A stretch of 64,000 bases of DNA from DASWIP01 sp036397635 (GTDB taxonomy: Bacteria > Actinomycetota > AC-67): positions 3,600-67,599 of the forward strand of contig DASWIP010000133.1 of assembly GCA_036397635.1 (NCBI GenBank). The letters are read 5' to 3'. This document shows, one piece after another, positions 25,189 through 33,404 of the stretch. Both the position numbers and the translations under genes were made by a program. How positions within the stretch are numbered: position 1 is the first letter of the stretch; the number at the start of each line of letters is the position of its first letter. Below the pieces are notes generated by a model that saw nothing but the letters and a program-made list of their open reading frames with translations, was not told the origin of the DNA and did not search any database.

Positions 25189-26907
25189 ATGCGGCGGAGC
25201 CGGCTGGGGCCTCTGGTTGCGCTGCTCGGGCTCATCGCCTCGGTCGTCTCGATCGGCCCCACGGTCGCCGAGCACGCCGGGCATCCCTACCTGGTCGTGT
25301 GGACCGGCGACTGGAACGCGGGCGACTACGCCGGCGCCGACGCTGCCGATCCTGCTGGGGTGTTGGGCCGGCTCTCCGGCGGGCCGCCGGGACCAGACTT
25401 CCTCGCCGTCATCGATGCCGACGCGTCTTCGCCTCGCTACGGTGAGATCATCCAGACCGTGACCGTGCCGGGGATCGTCAACGAGCCGCACCACATGCAG
25501 TACTCGTGGCGCCCCGGGGATCGCGTCTTCGCCGGCGGACTCTTCAGCGACACGACCTTCGTCTTCGACGTCGATCGCATCCCTCTGGTCGAGCTGGTCG
25601 GGATGGTGGGTCCGGCCGATACGCCCTGCGGTTCGGTCCCCGACGCGTACTGGGTGCTCGGGGACGGCACCGCTTTCGGCACCTATATGGGGGGTCCCAA
25701 CGTGCCCGGCGATCCCCGATGCAACGGAGGGATCAACAACGGGTTCGCTGGGACGCCGGGCTCGCTGGTGCGCATCGGACGGGACGGCTCGGTCCTCGGC
25801 GAGTTCTCCGCCGCGGGCGATCCGGCACGACCGCATCCCAACGACGCCGGTCGGCCGCAGCGCTGCGTGTCGAACCCGCCGCTCGCGCGCGCCAGCTGCG
25901 CGAACCCGCACGGCATCCAGGCCCGGGAGGACCTCGGTCTGATGATCACGTCCGACTACGCCGAGCCGCGCAACGTGCCGATCGACCCCGCGTCCGCTCC
26001 GGATCCCAACGTCTTCCGCGACACGGTTCGGGTCTGGGACATCCGCAACCTGAACGCGCCGCGACTGCATTCGGTCTCGGTGATGCCGGTGGGGTCGATG
26101 GCCTTCCTGCCGCCCGATCGCGTCGATGCGCGCGGCGTGATGGGGATCATGGAAACCACGGTCACGAACATGCCCGAGCATCGCGGCGCGTTCGCATCGA
26201 GCATGTGCGGCGGCCAGATCTACTACACCGCCGACATCACCTCGCAGAACCCGATGTGGCGGCAGGTGTTCGATGCGACGGCCGCGGCCCGCGCGCTGAA
26301 CTCCGGTGTGGAACGGGTCGACGGCTGCGTCGGCGCGGGGTGGCTGCAGACGAGCCCCGACGACTCGCTGTTGTTCCAGGCGGTCATCGGGCGGAGTCCG
26401 GGAACGCTGGACCAGAACGATCCGGGCGTGCCGAAGATGGTCTACGCGCTCGACATCTCCGAGCTGGTCGATGTCCCGGTCGCGGAGTGGACCGTCGACA
26501 ACCTCGCGGTCTGCACGATCGACACCGAGCAGGAGGTCTCGGGCGGCGGTGACGAGCCGGGTTGCCCGGCCGTCGCGGGCGCCGTCGACCTCGGAGACCC
26601 GTCGACGGGGGGACCCCACTGGGGGACGATCGATCTGTTCAGCCTGTCCGAGGAGCCGGACCGGATCAGCGGTGTGACCCGGATCGCTGTCTCGAATTAT
26701 TTCGTCGCGCGCGCGGGGCTCGACGGGGATCACCGGGTCTGCATGGTCGACGTGGCCGCCGACGGATCCCTCAGCATCGACGGGGGGTTCGTCGACGAGC
26801 GCACCGGCGAGCCCTGCACGGACTTCGACCGGCCGGACTGGCCACACGGAACGTTCGGGCCCGGCAAGCCCCACTCGATGTTGTTCGTGATCTCTACCCA
26901 AGGATGA
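25189..26907 (+). CDS. mtoX: Secreted SBP56-family protein, probable methanethiol oxidase
   Basis: A 572-residue protein of the selenium-binding protein/methanethiol oxidase family: HPYLVVWTGDW, DFLAVIDADASSPRYG, NEPHHMQ (98-104), DTPCGSVPDAYWVLGDGTA, NPHGIQ (239-244) and the C-terminal WPHG (551-554) and PHSMLFV (His 562). These conserved His-rich motifs line the metal site of this beta-propeller family. Bacterial MtoX is a copper enzyme that converts methanethiol to formaldehyde, sulfide and hydrogen peroxide. A signal peptide (residues 1-27) places it outside the membrane, as in methylotrophic MtoX. ATG 25189 or GTG 25186 follows GAGGGGGG. No SCO1 or MauG gene is adjacent. The substrate is inferred from family and sulfur-oxidation context. 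Confidence 0.8.
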   Translation: MRRSRLGPLVALLGLIASVVSIGPTVAEHAGHPYLVVWTGDWNAGDYAGADAADPAGVLGRLSGGPPGPDFLAVIDADASSPRYGEIIQTVTVPGIVNEPHHMQYSWRPGDRVFAGGLFSDTTFVFDVDRIPLVELVGMVGPADTPCGSVPDAYWVLGDGTAFGTYMGGPNVPGDPRCNGGINNGFAGTPGSLVRIGRDGSVLGEFSAAGDPARPHPNDAGRPQRCVSNPPLARASCANPHGIQAREDLGLMITSDYAEPRNVPIDPASAPDPNVFRDTVRVWDIRNLNAPRLHSVSVMPVGSMAFLPPDRVDARGVMGIMETTVTNMPEHRGAFASSMCGGQIYYTADITSQNPMWRQVFDATAAARALNSGVERVDGCVGAGWLQTSPDDSLLFQAVIGRSPGTLDQNDPGVPKMVYALDISELVDVPVAEWTVDNLAVCTIDTEQEVSGGGDEPGCPAVAGAVDLGDPSTGGPHWGTIDLFSLSEEPDRISGVTRIAVSNYFVARAGLDGDHRVCMVDVAADGSLSIDGGFVDERTGEPCTDFDRPDWPHGTFGPGKPHSMLFVISTQG

Positions 26908-26933
26908 CGGTGACAAGGACAAGGGGGGTTCAC

Positions 26934-28370
26934 ATGGCACGAAGGACAAGGATCGCTCCGGCGCTGGCCGTCGTCTCGATCGTGCTCCTGGCGATGGCGG
27001 CGCCGGCGGGCGCCTCGCGATACGGGACGGCGGGGTTCCCGCAGTATCCGTCGTTCCCGTACGAGCAGAGGTTCGGATCGGGCGGCCCTGCTCCGTTCAT
27101 CCAGGACCAGGATGACTCCAACAAGTGGGTCTGGCAGATCGATCCCTTGGTCTACGGCGCGACGGGGACCATCACGTTCTACAACTATCAGAACGCGATA
27201 AACCCCGCCGAGAACGATCCTGGGATGGCAGGCCCGGGAGGGGCGTCGGTGAACGACTGGATCATCACGTCCCCGGTGACCGGAGAGACGGGCTTCGACC
27301 CGGATCGGCCCAGCTTTACCCAGGACGTCGACTCGATCCCGCCGGACTTCCTCACGCCGGATGCGCCGATGCAGATCGCATCCGACTACGACCTGACTGC
27401 GTACCACCCGGATGATCTGCAGCCGCCCACGATCTTCACGCCGTACGAGAACGCGAGCATGGACGGTCAGGCGAACCTGTTCAAGTTCGCGTTCACGGTC
27501 GCGCCGGGCACGCAGTTCATGAACATGCAGATCGACAAGGCCGGGAACTACTACGTCGCTCGCCGCGATATGCAATGGGAATGGATCGACTCGTTCGAGT
27601 ACCACAACACCGAGACCGGCGAGACGCGCAGCATCGACACGCAGTTCAACATCCAGCCGTACCCGGTCAGCGATGCGTACGGCTGGTGCGGTGCGATCCC
27701 GCCGGCCGATCCGAACGCCAGGCAGGCCATGGCCGGCCAGCTGATCAAGGACATCGCGTTCGACGTCTGGGCGAACGACGGTGGCCCGCATCAGGCCCTC
27801 AAGCCGTTCGCCAGCGAGGTGGTGCCGTCGTTCATCATGCGCAGCTACGGCATCTACGAGGTGGACGTCACCATGCTCAGCACCGGTGTGCGGCAACAGT
27901 TCCGCGGTGCCGCGAAGAGCGTTCACCAGCGCCCCGTCGATGTGGTGATCGACGGAGATCTGTATCCGGCCGGCTCTCGCGTCGAGCCCGGTGATCCCGA
28001 CTTCGAACGGTGGTTCAACCGGGTAAGTCCGTTCGCGGCTGGGGTGGTGCCGTTCGGCGCGTGGGTCATCAACGAGGGCTCCGACTACATGCAGGTCGTG
28101 CCGGCCGGAACCCCCGGCGCGGTGTGGCACCAGAACAAGTTCGCCGGCGCGGCCTTCCTGGTCCGCGGCGACATGGAGCGCCGGATCAACTACATCAACG
28201 CCGGATCCGAGTGGGCGCACGACCAGGTGACGACGGTCGGTCCCCCACAGGTGTACAAGGACCTCGTGGACGGCGCCGCGATGAACCCGCGGACCGGCGA
28301 CCTGTGGAAGCGTGCCGACTGGACCGACTGGGCCGTCGGCGGCCTCGACCCGGTCGAGGACGGCTACTAG
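26934..28370 (+). CDS. Exported protein of unknown function downstream of mtoX
   Basis: A 478-residue protein with a signal peptide (cleavage near APAGASRYG, residue ~28). The mature protein is rich in aromatic residues, Asp and Pro, and largely beta-like, with only two cysteines at most and no anchor. Notable segments are FAFTVAPGTQFMNMQIDKAG, GWCGAIPPADPNARQAM and EVDVTMLSTGVRQQFRGAAK. I recognise no family. ATG 26934 lies 26 bases after the mtoX-like gene with AAGGGGGG upstream, and a strong terminator follows, so the two genes form a bicistronic unit. It may be an accessory, maturation or second catalytic component of methanethiol oxidation. This is inference from operon position only. 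Confidence 0.6.
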   Translation: MARRTRIAPALAVVSIVLLAMAAPAGASRYGTAGFPQYPSFPYEQRFGSGGPAPFIQDQDDSNKWVWQIDPLVYGATGTITFYNYQNAINPAENDPGMAGPGGASVNDWIITSPVTGETGFDPDRPSFTQDVDSIPPDFLTPDAPMQIASDYDLTAYHPDDLQPPTIFTPYENASMDGQANLFKFAFTVAPGTQFMNMQIDKAGNYYVARRDMQWEWIDSFEYHNTETGETRSIDTQFNIQPYPVSDAYGWCGAIPPADPNARQAMAGQLIKDIAFDVWANDGGPHQALKPFASEVVPSFIMRSYGIYEVDVTMLSTGVRQQFRGAAKSVHQRPVDVVIDGDLYPAGSRVEPGDPDFERWFNRVSPFAAGVVPFGAWVINEGSDYMQVVPAGTPGAVWHQNKFAGAAFLVRGDMERRINYINAGSEWAHDQVTTVGPPQVYKDLVDGAAMNPRTGDLWKRADWTDWAVGGLDPVEDGY

Positions 28371-28390
28371 GAACGGGAGCTGCAGGAGTT

Positions 28391-28416
28391 CGGAGGGGCG
28401 GGCGACCGCCCCTCCG
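28391..28416. terminator. Strong bidirectional hairpin terminator
   Basis: Eleven perfectly paired bases, CGGAGGGGCGG and CCGCCCCTCCG, flank the tetraloop GCGA. It lies between the convergent genes ending at 28370 and 28422. It lacks a T-run, as is common in high-GC genomes, but the position fits termination from both sides. Confidence 0.75.
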
Positions 28417-28421
28417 GGGTG

Positions 28422-28925
28422 TCAGCACGAGATATCTTGCTCGATCGGCTCGGGCGCGTCGTTCGCGACGGAGACCAGGTACGAGTAGCGCGCGCCGTTG
28501 ATGCGCGCCGCCTGCTCGGCCGAGAACCCGACGACGCTGGACGCGACCCGGCGCCCCTTGCTCGCGACGATGAAGCTCACGGGTTCCTCGCCGGGAACGG
28601 TCCTGCAGCCGAACACGGTCCACCCGTCGGCCGGCAGCTGCTCGAGCAGCGCGCGCACGATCTCGTCGTGCGGCATCGAAGTGGAGAAGTACACGACGCT
28701 TCCCACCTGGCTGACCGCGCTGTACAGCACGGTCGGTGATCCCGGACGCGGATGGTCCTGCGGGAACTCGGGTGGGAGGGCGTCCGCGGTCGATACCAGC
28801 TCGCCCTCGACAGGCCCCGGCGACCGGTCCGGGTCGGCAGGGGAGTTCGTGCAGGCCGCGAACGCGGCGCATGCGAGACCCAACAGCATCACCCTGATGG
28901 CCCGTATCGTCCGTTCGGTCCCCAC
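28422..28925 (-). CDS. Predicted lipoprotein, unknown function
   Basis: A 167-residue protein with a lipoprotein signal peptide ending in the lipobox FAAC (Cys ~25). A Pro-rich linker follows, then a small alpha/beta domain (about residues 60-165) with SAVSQVGSVVYFSTSMPHDE and EQLPADGWTVFGCR. The pattern resembles small surface lipoproteins without known activity. It has three further cysteines, the last being the C-terminal residue. It is transcribed toward the mtoX unit and separated from it by the shared terminator. No functional link is evident. Confidence 0.6.
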   Translation of the reverse strand: MGTERTIRAIRVMLLGLACAAFAACTNSPADPDRSPGPVEGELVSTADALPPEFPQDHPRPGSPTVLYSAVSQVGSVVYFSTSMPHDEIVRALLEQLPADGWTVFGCRTVPGEEPVSFIVASKGRRVASSVVGFSAEQAARINGARYSYLVSVANDAPEPIEQDISC

Positions 28926-28988
28926 GTTCCCCCTTCACGTCGCCGAGCACACTGGATTACACCGGCTCTCGCGCGCGCCGGGCAAGCG

Positions 28989-29014
28989 GGGATGAGCGGG
29001 GGAACGCCCATCCC
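28989..29014 (+). other. Hairpin in leader of MaoC-type hydratase gene
   Basis: GGGATGAGCG and CGCCCATCCC pair at nine of ten positions around a six-base loop GGGGAA, about 120 bases before the hydratase start. It could be an attenuator or operator. No further evidence. Confidence 0.35.
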
Positions 29015-29137
29015 TCGTGCCGGGGAGATCGCGTGCAGCCTCCGAACCCCTCAGCGGGGCGATGCCGAAAGCATCCCGGTGACCGTAGCGTGACCGGCGT
29101 ACATCGAGGATCGCCACCGTCGGCGCGGGAGGGTGTC

Positions 29138-30142
29138 ATGACGCGGATCGATGTCGGCGGGCCGTGGTTCGAGGACCTCAAGGTCGGGCAGGTCTTCGAC
29201 GACGCGCCGCCTATCACGATCACGCCGGGGCACACGGCGATGCACCAGGCGCTGTTCGGCGACAGGATGCGCCTGCCGCTAGATGCCCCGCTCGCACGCG
29301 CGGTCACAGGACGCGCCGAGATGCTCGTCCACCCGAACCTGGTGTGCAACATCGCAATCGGGCAGACGACCGTGGCGACCCAGCGCGTGCGCGGCAACCT
29401 GTTCTATCGCGGCCTGATCTTGCAGCGTCCCGTGATGGTCGGCGACACGCTGCACACAACGACCGAGGTCGTCGGCCTGAAGCAGAACAGGCGGCGCGCC
29501 GGGAAACCGGCCACGGGACTGGTCGCGCTGCGGATGACCACGCTGAACCAGCACGGCAACGCGGTAGTGGACTGCTGGCGCTGCCCGATGATCCCGCTGC
29601 GCGACCCCGAGGTCGACACCGGCCACGCCGACCGATTCGATGACGAGATCCCCGCCGACCTCGACGCGCGCTCGCTGGCGCGCGCGGTGCCACCGTGGCG
29701 GCTCGAGGTGTTCCGCGAGCGCGCCCCCGGATCGGCGATGGATCTGGATGTGGGCACCACCTACGTCGTCGAGGCGCAGGAGCCGGTTTCCGGTGCGCCC
29801 GAGTTGGTGCGCATGACCATGAACGTGGCGATGGTGCACCTCGACGCGTCGGCGAGCAGTGACGGCCGCCGCCTCGTCTACGGTGGTCACACGATCTCGA
29901 TCGCCGGCGCGCAGCTCACGCGCGCGTTCCCGAACCTGGTCACGCTGCTCGCGTGGCGAAGCTGTGATCACCTCGCGCCGGTCTTCGAGGGCGACCTGCT
30001 GCGATCCGAGGCGACGATCCATCGCGTCACGCCCCTCGACGGCGGCGGGGGGATGGTCGACCTGCACGTGATCACCTCGGCAGTGCGCGCCGACGGCGAC
30101 GAGCGCGTGCTGGACTGGCGCCCGGTCGGGCTGATGCCATGA
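29138..30142 (+). CDS. MaoC-family hydratase, 2-methylfumaryl-CoA/methylmalyl-CoA dehydratase-like
   Basis: A 334-residue double-hotdog MaoC protein. The N-terminal half has FEDLKVGQVFDDAPPITITP, NLFYRGLILQRPVMVGDTLH and VVGLKQNRRRAGKP, close in layout to the mesaconyl-C1-CoA hydratase (Mch/Mcd) family. That family interconverts beta-methylmalyl-CoA and 2-methylfumaryl-CoA. Length (usually about 340-350) also fits. The next gene, 23 bases downstream, is strongly like 2-methylfumaryl-CoA isomerase, the next step in the 3-hydroxypropionate bi-cycle, which supports this assignment over a generic enoyl-CoA hydratase. ATG 29138 follows GGGAGGG. Methylmalyl-CoA lyase is not in the window. Confidence 0.65.
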   Translation: MTRIDVGGPWFEDLKVGQVFDDAPPITITPGHTAMHQALFGDRMRLPLDAPLARAVTGRAEMLVHPNLVCNIAIGQTTVATQRVRGNLFYRGLILQRPVMVGDTLHTTTEVVGLKQNRRRAGKPATGLVALRMTTLNQHGNAVVDCWRCPMIPLRDPEVDTGHADRFDDEIPADLDARSLARAVPPWRLEVFRERAPGSAMDLDVGTTYVVEAQEPVSGAPELVRMTMNVAMVHLDASASSDGRRLVYGGHTISIAGAQLTRAFPNLVTLLAWRSCDHLAPVFEGDLLRSEATIHRVTPLDGGGGMVDLHVITSAVRADGDERVLDWRPVGLMP

Positions 30143-30164
30143 ACCACCGGGAAGGGAACCCGCG

Positions 30165-31406
30165 GTGAACGGCATCCTGCAAGGGCTTCGCGTCGTCGAG
30201 GGGTCGGCGTTCGTGGCGGCGCCGCTCGGCGGGATGACCCTCGCACAGCTGGGCGCCGAGGTGATCCGGTTCGACCCGATCGGCGGCGGGCTGGACTTCA
30301 CGCGCTGGCCGGTGACCGAGGACGGCCGGAGCCTGTTCTGGGCGGGGCTGAACAAGGGCAAGCGCTCGATCGCCGTCGACATCCGGTCCGGCGAGGGGCG
30401 CGAGCTCATCGCCGGGCTGATCACCGCGCCGGGAGCAGGGGCGGGCCTGTTCCTGACGAATTTCCCGGCGAAGGGATGGCTCGATTTCGTAGCGCTCCGC
30501 GAGCGTCGCAGCGATCTGATCATGGTCAACATCCTCGGGAACCACGATGGGTCCTCCGCGGTCGACTACACGATCAACCCCGCGACCGGGTTCCCCTGGG
30601 CCACGGGCCCGATGAATCTCTCGGTTCCGTTCAACCATCTGCTGCCGGCGTGGGATGCGATCACCGGTAGCGTTGCTGCGACCGGACTGCTCGCCGCGGA
30701 ACGGCACCGTCGGCTGCACGGCGATGGTCAGCTCGTCACGGTCGCGCTCAGCGACGTTGCCTTCGCCATGGCCGGGCACCTCGGCAAGATCGCCGAGGTT
30801 CAGATCAACGGCGTCGAGCGGCCGAAGTACGGCAACTACCTGTACGGGGCGTTCGGCCGCGACTTCCTGACCAGGGACGGCCGGCGGATCATGATCGTCG
30901 GGCTGACGCGCTCGCAGTGGAACGCGCTGTGCGACGCGACGGGCCTGCACGGCGCCTTCGCGATGATCGAGCAGCTCATGGACGTCGACCTGCGCGACGA
31001 AGGGGATCGCTTCGCCGCGCGCGAGGTCATCGCCGCCGCCCTGAAGCCGTGGGTGATCGCCCGGACCGAGGACCAGATCCGCGCGATCTTCGACGAGCAC
31101 GGCGTGTGCTGGGGTCCGTACCAGACCTTCCGGGAACTGGTGGAGCGCGACCCTCGCTGCTCGACGCGCAACCCGATGTTCGCCGAGGTCGAGCAGCCCG
31201 GTATCGGGACCTACCTCGCGCCGGGGTCGCCGCTGGCGTTCTCAGCGCACGAGCGCGCGGCACCGGTTCGCGCGCCGCTGCTCGGCGAGCACACCGACGA
31301 GGTCCTGGCGGACATCCTGGGCCTCGGCGACGGCGAGATCGCCCGCCTGCACGACCGCGGCATCGTCGCGGGCTCGAGCGTGGTCGCCACGATCGCCGCG
31401 TCCTGA
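30165..31406 (+). CDS. mct: 2-methylfumaryl-CoA isomerase-like class III CoA transferase
   Basis: A 413-residue CaiB/BaiF-type CoA transferase. From memory the N terminus (LRVVEGSAFVAAPLGGMTLA, then QLGAEVIRFDPIGGGLDFTR) and internal stretches (LFWAGLNKGKRSIAVDIR, GNYLYGAFGRDF, LHDRGIVAG) closely match Mct of Chloroflexus. That enzyme moves CoA within mesaconyl-CoA from C1 to C4. Class III enzymes use an Asp nucleophile, here most likely in the segment around 160-175, but I did not pin the residue. GTG 30165 has no strong SD but lies in a tight operon with the hydratase. Its pathway role here (propionate or glyoxylate assimilation, or C3/C5 acyl-CoA metabolism) is unclear. Confidence 0.75.
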   Translation: MNGILQGLRVVEGSAFVAAPLGGMTLAQLGAEVIRFDPIGGGLDFTRWPVTEDGRSLFWAGLNKGKRSIAVDIRSGEGRELIAGLITAPGAGAGLFLTNFPAKGWLDFVALRERRSDLIMVNILGNHDGSSAVDYTINPATGFPWATGPMNLSVPFNHLLPAWDAITGSVAATGLLAAERHRRLHGDGQLVTVALSDVAFAMAGHLGKIAEVQINGVERPKYGNYLYGAFGRDFLTRDGRRIMIVGLTRSQWNALCDATGLHGAFAMIEQLMDVDLRDEGDRFAAREVIAAALKPWVIARTEDQIRAIFDEHGVCWGPYQTFRELVERDPRCSTRNPMFAEVEQPGIGTYLAPGSPLAFSAHERAAPVRAPLLGEHTDEVLADILGLGDGEIARLHDRGIVAGSSVVATIAAS

Positions 31407-31448
31407 GGCTCTGCCGGCCGGGCTCGCCAAGGCCGGTACGCTGTGCGC

Positions 31449-31847
31449 ATGACCATCGCCGATCTGCGGTGCGACGTGTGCGGCACGGGGCTCGCCGGTT
31501 CGGCGATGCTCGTCCCCGACGATCCGCGGTCGGCGATCAGGCTCTTCGTCCATCCCGGCGATCCCCTTCACCGCGAGGACTCGATCCTGGTGTGCCAGGG
31601 GTGCTGGCGGGGTCTGTTGGCATGGATGGGCGAGCAGGGTCGTGCCGACGCGTGCGCCGCGTGCGGCGTCCCCGTCTCCTACGAGGGGAGCCTCCATGTC
31701 TTGGTGATGACCGGGCGGATCGGTGAAGCCCCCGAGTGGCAGCTGTGTCGCGCCCACGCCGTCGAGCTGCTCAACAGGTTCCGGTTCACGGATCCGAAGA
31801 TGCGGATCGAGGACCTGGCCTTGAAAGCTGATTTCACCGCCCGGTAG
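31449..31847 (+). CDS. Cysteine-rich zinc-ribbon-like protein, unknown
   Basis: A protein of about 132 residues with three CxxC pairs, CDVCG (residues ~8-11), CQGC (~53-56) and CAAC (~74-77), and a later single Cys in WQLCRAHA. It probably binds one or two zinc ions. It is soluble with no signal peptide. ATG 31449 or GTG 31443 can start it. It lies between mct and the promoter of the sulfur operon. The cysteines could mean a regulatory or assembly role. No family recognised. Confidence 0.55.
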   Translation: MTIADLRCDVCGTGLAGSAMLVPDDPRSAIRLFVHPGDPLHREDSILVCQGCWRGLLAWMGEQGRADACAACGVPVSYEGSLHVLVMTGRIGEAPEWQLCRAHAVELLNRFRFTDPKMRIEDLALKADFTAR

Positions 31848-31917
31848 CAGCGGGAATGCCCCGTTCGGGTCCCTCCCGTGGGGGTGCGGTCGGGGGACGG
31901 CAGGTCCCTCCCGAGTC

Positions 31918-31947
31918 TTGACCACAACATTCGAATATGGTCATATT
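31918..31947 (+). promoter_or_regulatory. Promoter with overlapping palindromes before tusA-sHdr operon
   Basis: TTGACC (31918-31923), an 18-base spacer and CATATT (31942-31947) make a plausible promoter. The spacer contains the eight-base palindrome ATTCGAAT (31929-31936). The -10 is covered by AATATG-GT-CATATT (31934-31947), with perfect six-base arms. Such overlap is what an ArsR-type repressor site would look like. The gene start is 44 bases further on. This is the only large gap ahead of the operon. Confidence 0.6.
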
Positions 31948-31990
31948 GAGGTTCCAGAGAGCAGAGCTGCTTCCCGAGGGGGGTGGAGCC

Positions 31991-32233
31991 GTGGCGAGCC
32001 CGGTTCAGGTTGACAAGGTCCTCGACGCCAAAGGACTGCTGTGTCCGTTGCCGGTCGTGAAGCTGTTCAAGGCCATCAAGGAGATGGATGTCGGCCAGGT
32101 CATCGAGATGCAAGCCACCGACCCCGGCGCCAAGCCGGACATGGACGCGTGGGTCAAGAACACCGGACACGAGATGGTGGACCAGGCCGACGAGGGTGAC
32201 GTCTTCATCTTCTGGATCCGGAAAACGAAGTGA
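31991..32233 (+). CDS. tusA: TusA-family sulfur carrier protein
   Basis: An 80-residue sulfur carrier with the sulfur-binding cysteine in the CPxP motif (Cys 18 in GLLCPLPV) and the typical ending GDVFIFWIRKTK. TusA carries persulfide sulfur to downstream partners. In sHdr-containing sulfur oxidisers it is a standard genomic neighbour and is thought to feed sulfur into the pathway. GTG 31991 follows GGGGGGTGGAG. A longer start at 31937 would read through the promoter palindrome and is rejected. It is the first gene of the 16-kb operon and overlaps dsrE by four bases. Confidence 0.93.
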   Translation: MASPVQVDKVLDAKGLLCPLPVVKLFKAIKEMDVGQVIEMQATDPGAKPDMDAWVKNTGHEMVDQADEGDVFIFWIRKTK

Positions 32234-32631
32234 CGATGGGCGGCTGGGCATACCAGGATGAGGACGCCAAGCGCGTCCTCTACGTGATGACTCACGGGAT
32301 CACCATGCCGGAACGGTGCGCGACCCCGTTCTTCCTGGCGACCGCGGCAGCCGCGATGGACCACGAGGTGGCCATCTACTTCACGATGAACGGCCCGCAG
32401 CTGCTCCAGAAGGACGTGATCGCGAAGATCGGCCCGAAGGGTGATCGCGGCCAGCCGCTGGAGTACTTCCTCGAGCAGGCGCTCGACTGCGGCGTGAGGC
32501 TGCTGGTCTGCCAGCCGAGCCTTGACCTGAACGACCTCTCCATGGAGGACCTCATCGACGGCGTCGAGATGATCGGCGGCGCCGCCTTCAACAGCATGGC
32601 CATCGAAGCCGATGCAGTGATCTCGTTCTGA
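32230..32631 (+). CDS. DsrE-family sulfurtransferase
   Basis: A 133-residue DsrE/F-like protein with the family's Rossmann-like start KRVLYVMTHGITMPERCATPF. Two cysteines, Cys 87 and Cys 94, lie in DCGVRLLVCQPS, the usual place of the sulfur-carrying cysteine, and Cys 30 is additional. It resembles the DsrE3-type proteins often linked to tusA and sHdr genes, which pass sulfane sulfur to or from TusA. The GTG start overlaps the tusA stop, and ATG 32236 is an alternative. Exact subfamily is inferred from size and neighbours. Confidence 0.85.
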   Translation: MTMGGWAYQDEDAKRVLYVMTHGITMPERCATPFFLATAAAAMDHEVAIYFTMNGPQLLQKDVIAKIGPKGDRGQPLEYFLEQALDCGVRLLVCQPSLDLNDLSMEDLIDGVEMIGGAAFNSMAIEADAVISF

Positions 32632-32648
32632 GGCGACCGGGAGGATCC

Positions 32649-33404
32649 GTGACACCCACCAGCGCGCTCGAGAAGGTCAAGAAGCGGCGGTACGAAGACG
32701 TCGATCACGACGAGAAGGAGCGCCTGTTCGACGAGGTGACCGCGGATCCTCGGTACAAGGACTACCTCTACGGCTGCTACGAGTGCGGGATCTGCGTCGC
32801 GGCGTGTCCCTCGGCCCGCTTCTACGACTTCTCGCCGCGCCGGATCGCGCAGGCTGCCGCGCGCGAGGACGTCGAGCAGGTCTACGAGATGATGAACGAC
32901 GACATCTGGGAGTGTTCCCAGTGCTTCTCATGCCTACGCTGTCCTCGCGGCAACAACCCCGGCGGCCTGGTCACGATCATGCGCGAAGTGGCCATCAACA
33001 ACGGGCTGGCGACCGCGAAGGAAGCGCTGGAGGGCTACACGCGCATCATCTACAAGATCATGGGGACCGGCACGCAGGTATCGCCCGACATGCTGCAGCC
33101 CGACGCGTTCCCGGACTGGGGGCCGCAGGTCAAGGAGGTCTCTGATCAACTCGGCCTGTGGCGGCGCGCGCTGCCGCCCGAGACGCACCACACCACCACC
33201 ACCGGCTGGCACGTCGCCGAGAAGACCATCATGGAGCTGTACATGATCTGGCACGCGACCGGTGCGTTGGACATGATCAAAGACGTCGACGTGAACCTGC
33301 ACATGATCCTCGAGGAGATGATGGAGGACCGGCTCGAGGACACCGACTACGACCTGGACCAGGCCCCGGTCACCGCGCAGGGCAATGGGAAGGACGACGC
33401 ATGA
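32649..33404 (+). CDS. hdrC1: sHdr complex subunit HdrC1, iron-sulfur protein
   Basis: A 251-residue ferredoxin-like subunit. The first [4Fe-4S] motif is CYECGICVAACP (Cys 43, 46, 49, 53) and the second is CSQCFSCLRCP (Cys 89, 92, 95, 98), where the last gap has two residues instead of three. It should carry electrons between HdrA and the HdrB1 subunit in the cytoplasmic sulfur-oxidising heterodisulfide reductase-like complex. GTG 32649 begins 17 bases after dsrE. The stop overlaps hdrB1 (ATGA). The helical C-terminal half (~150-250) is longer than in methanogen HdrC. Confidence 0.9.
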   Translation: MTPTSALEKVKKRRYEDVDHDEKERLFDEVTADPRYKDYLYGCYECGICVAACPSARFYDFSPRRIAQAAAREDVEQVYEMMNDDIWECSQCFSCLRCPRGNNPGGLVTIMREVAINNGLATAKEALEGYTRIIYKIMGTGTQVSPDMLQPDAFPDWGPQVKEVSDQLGLWRRALPPETHHTTTTGWHVAEKTIMELYMIWHATGALDMIKDVDVNLHMILEEMMEDRLEDTDYDLDQAPVTAQGNGKDDA

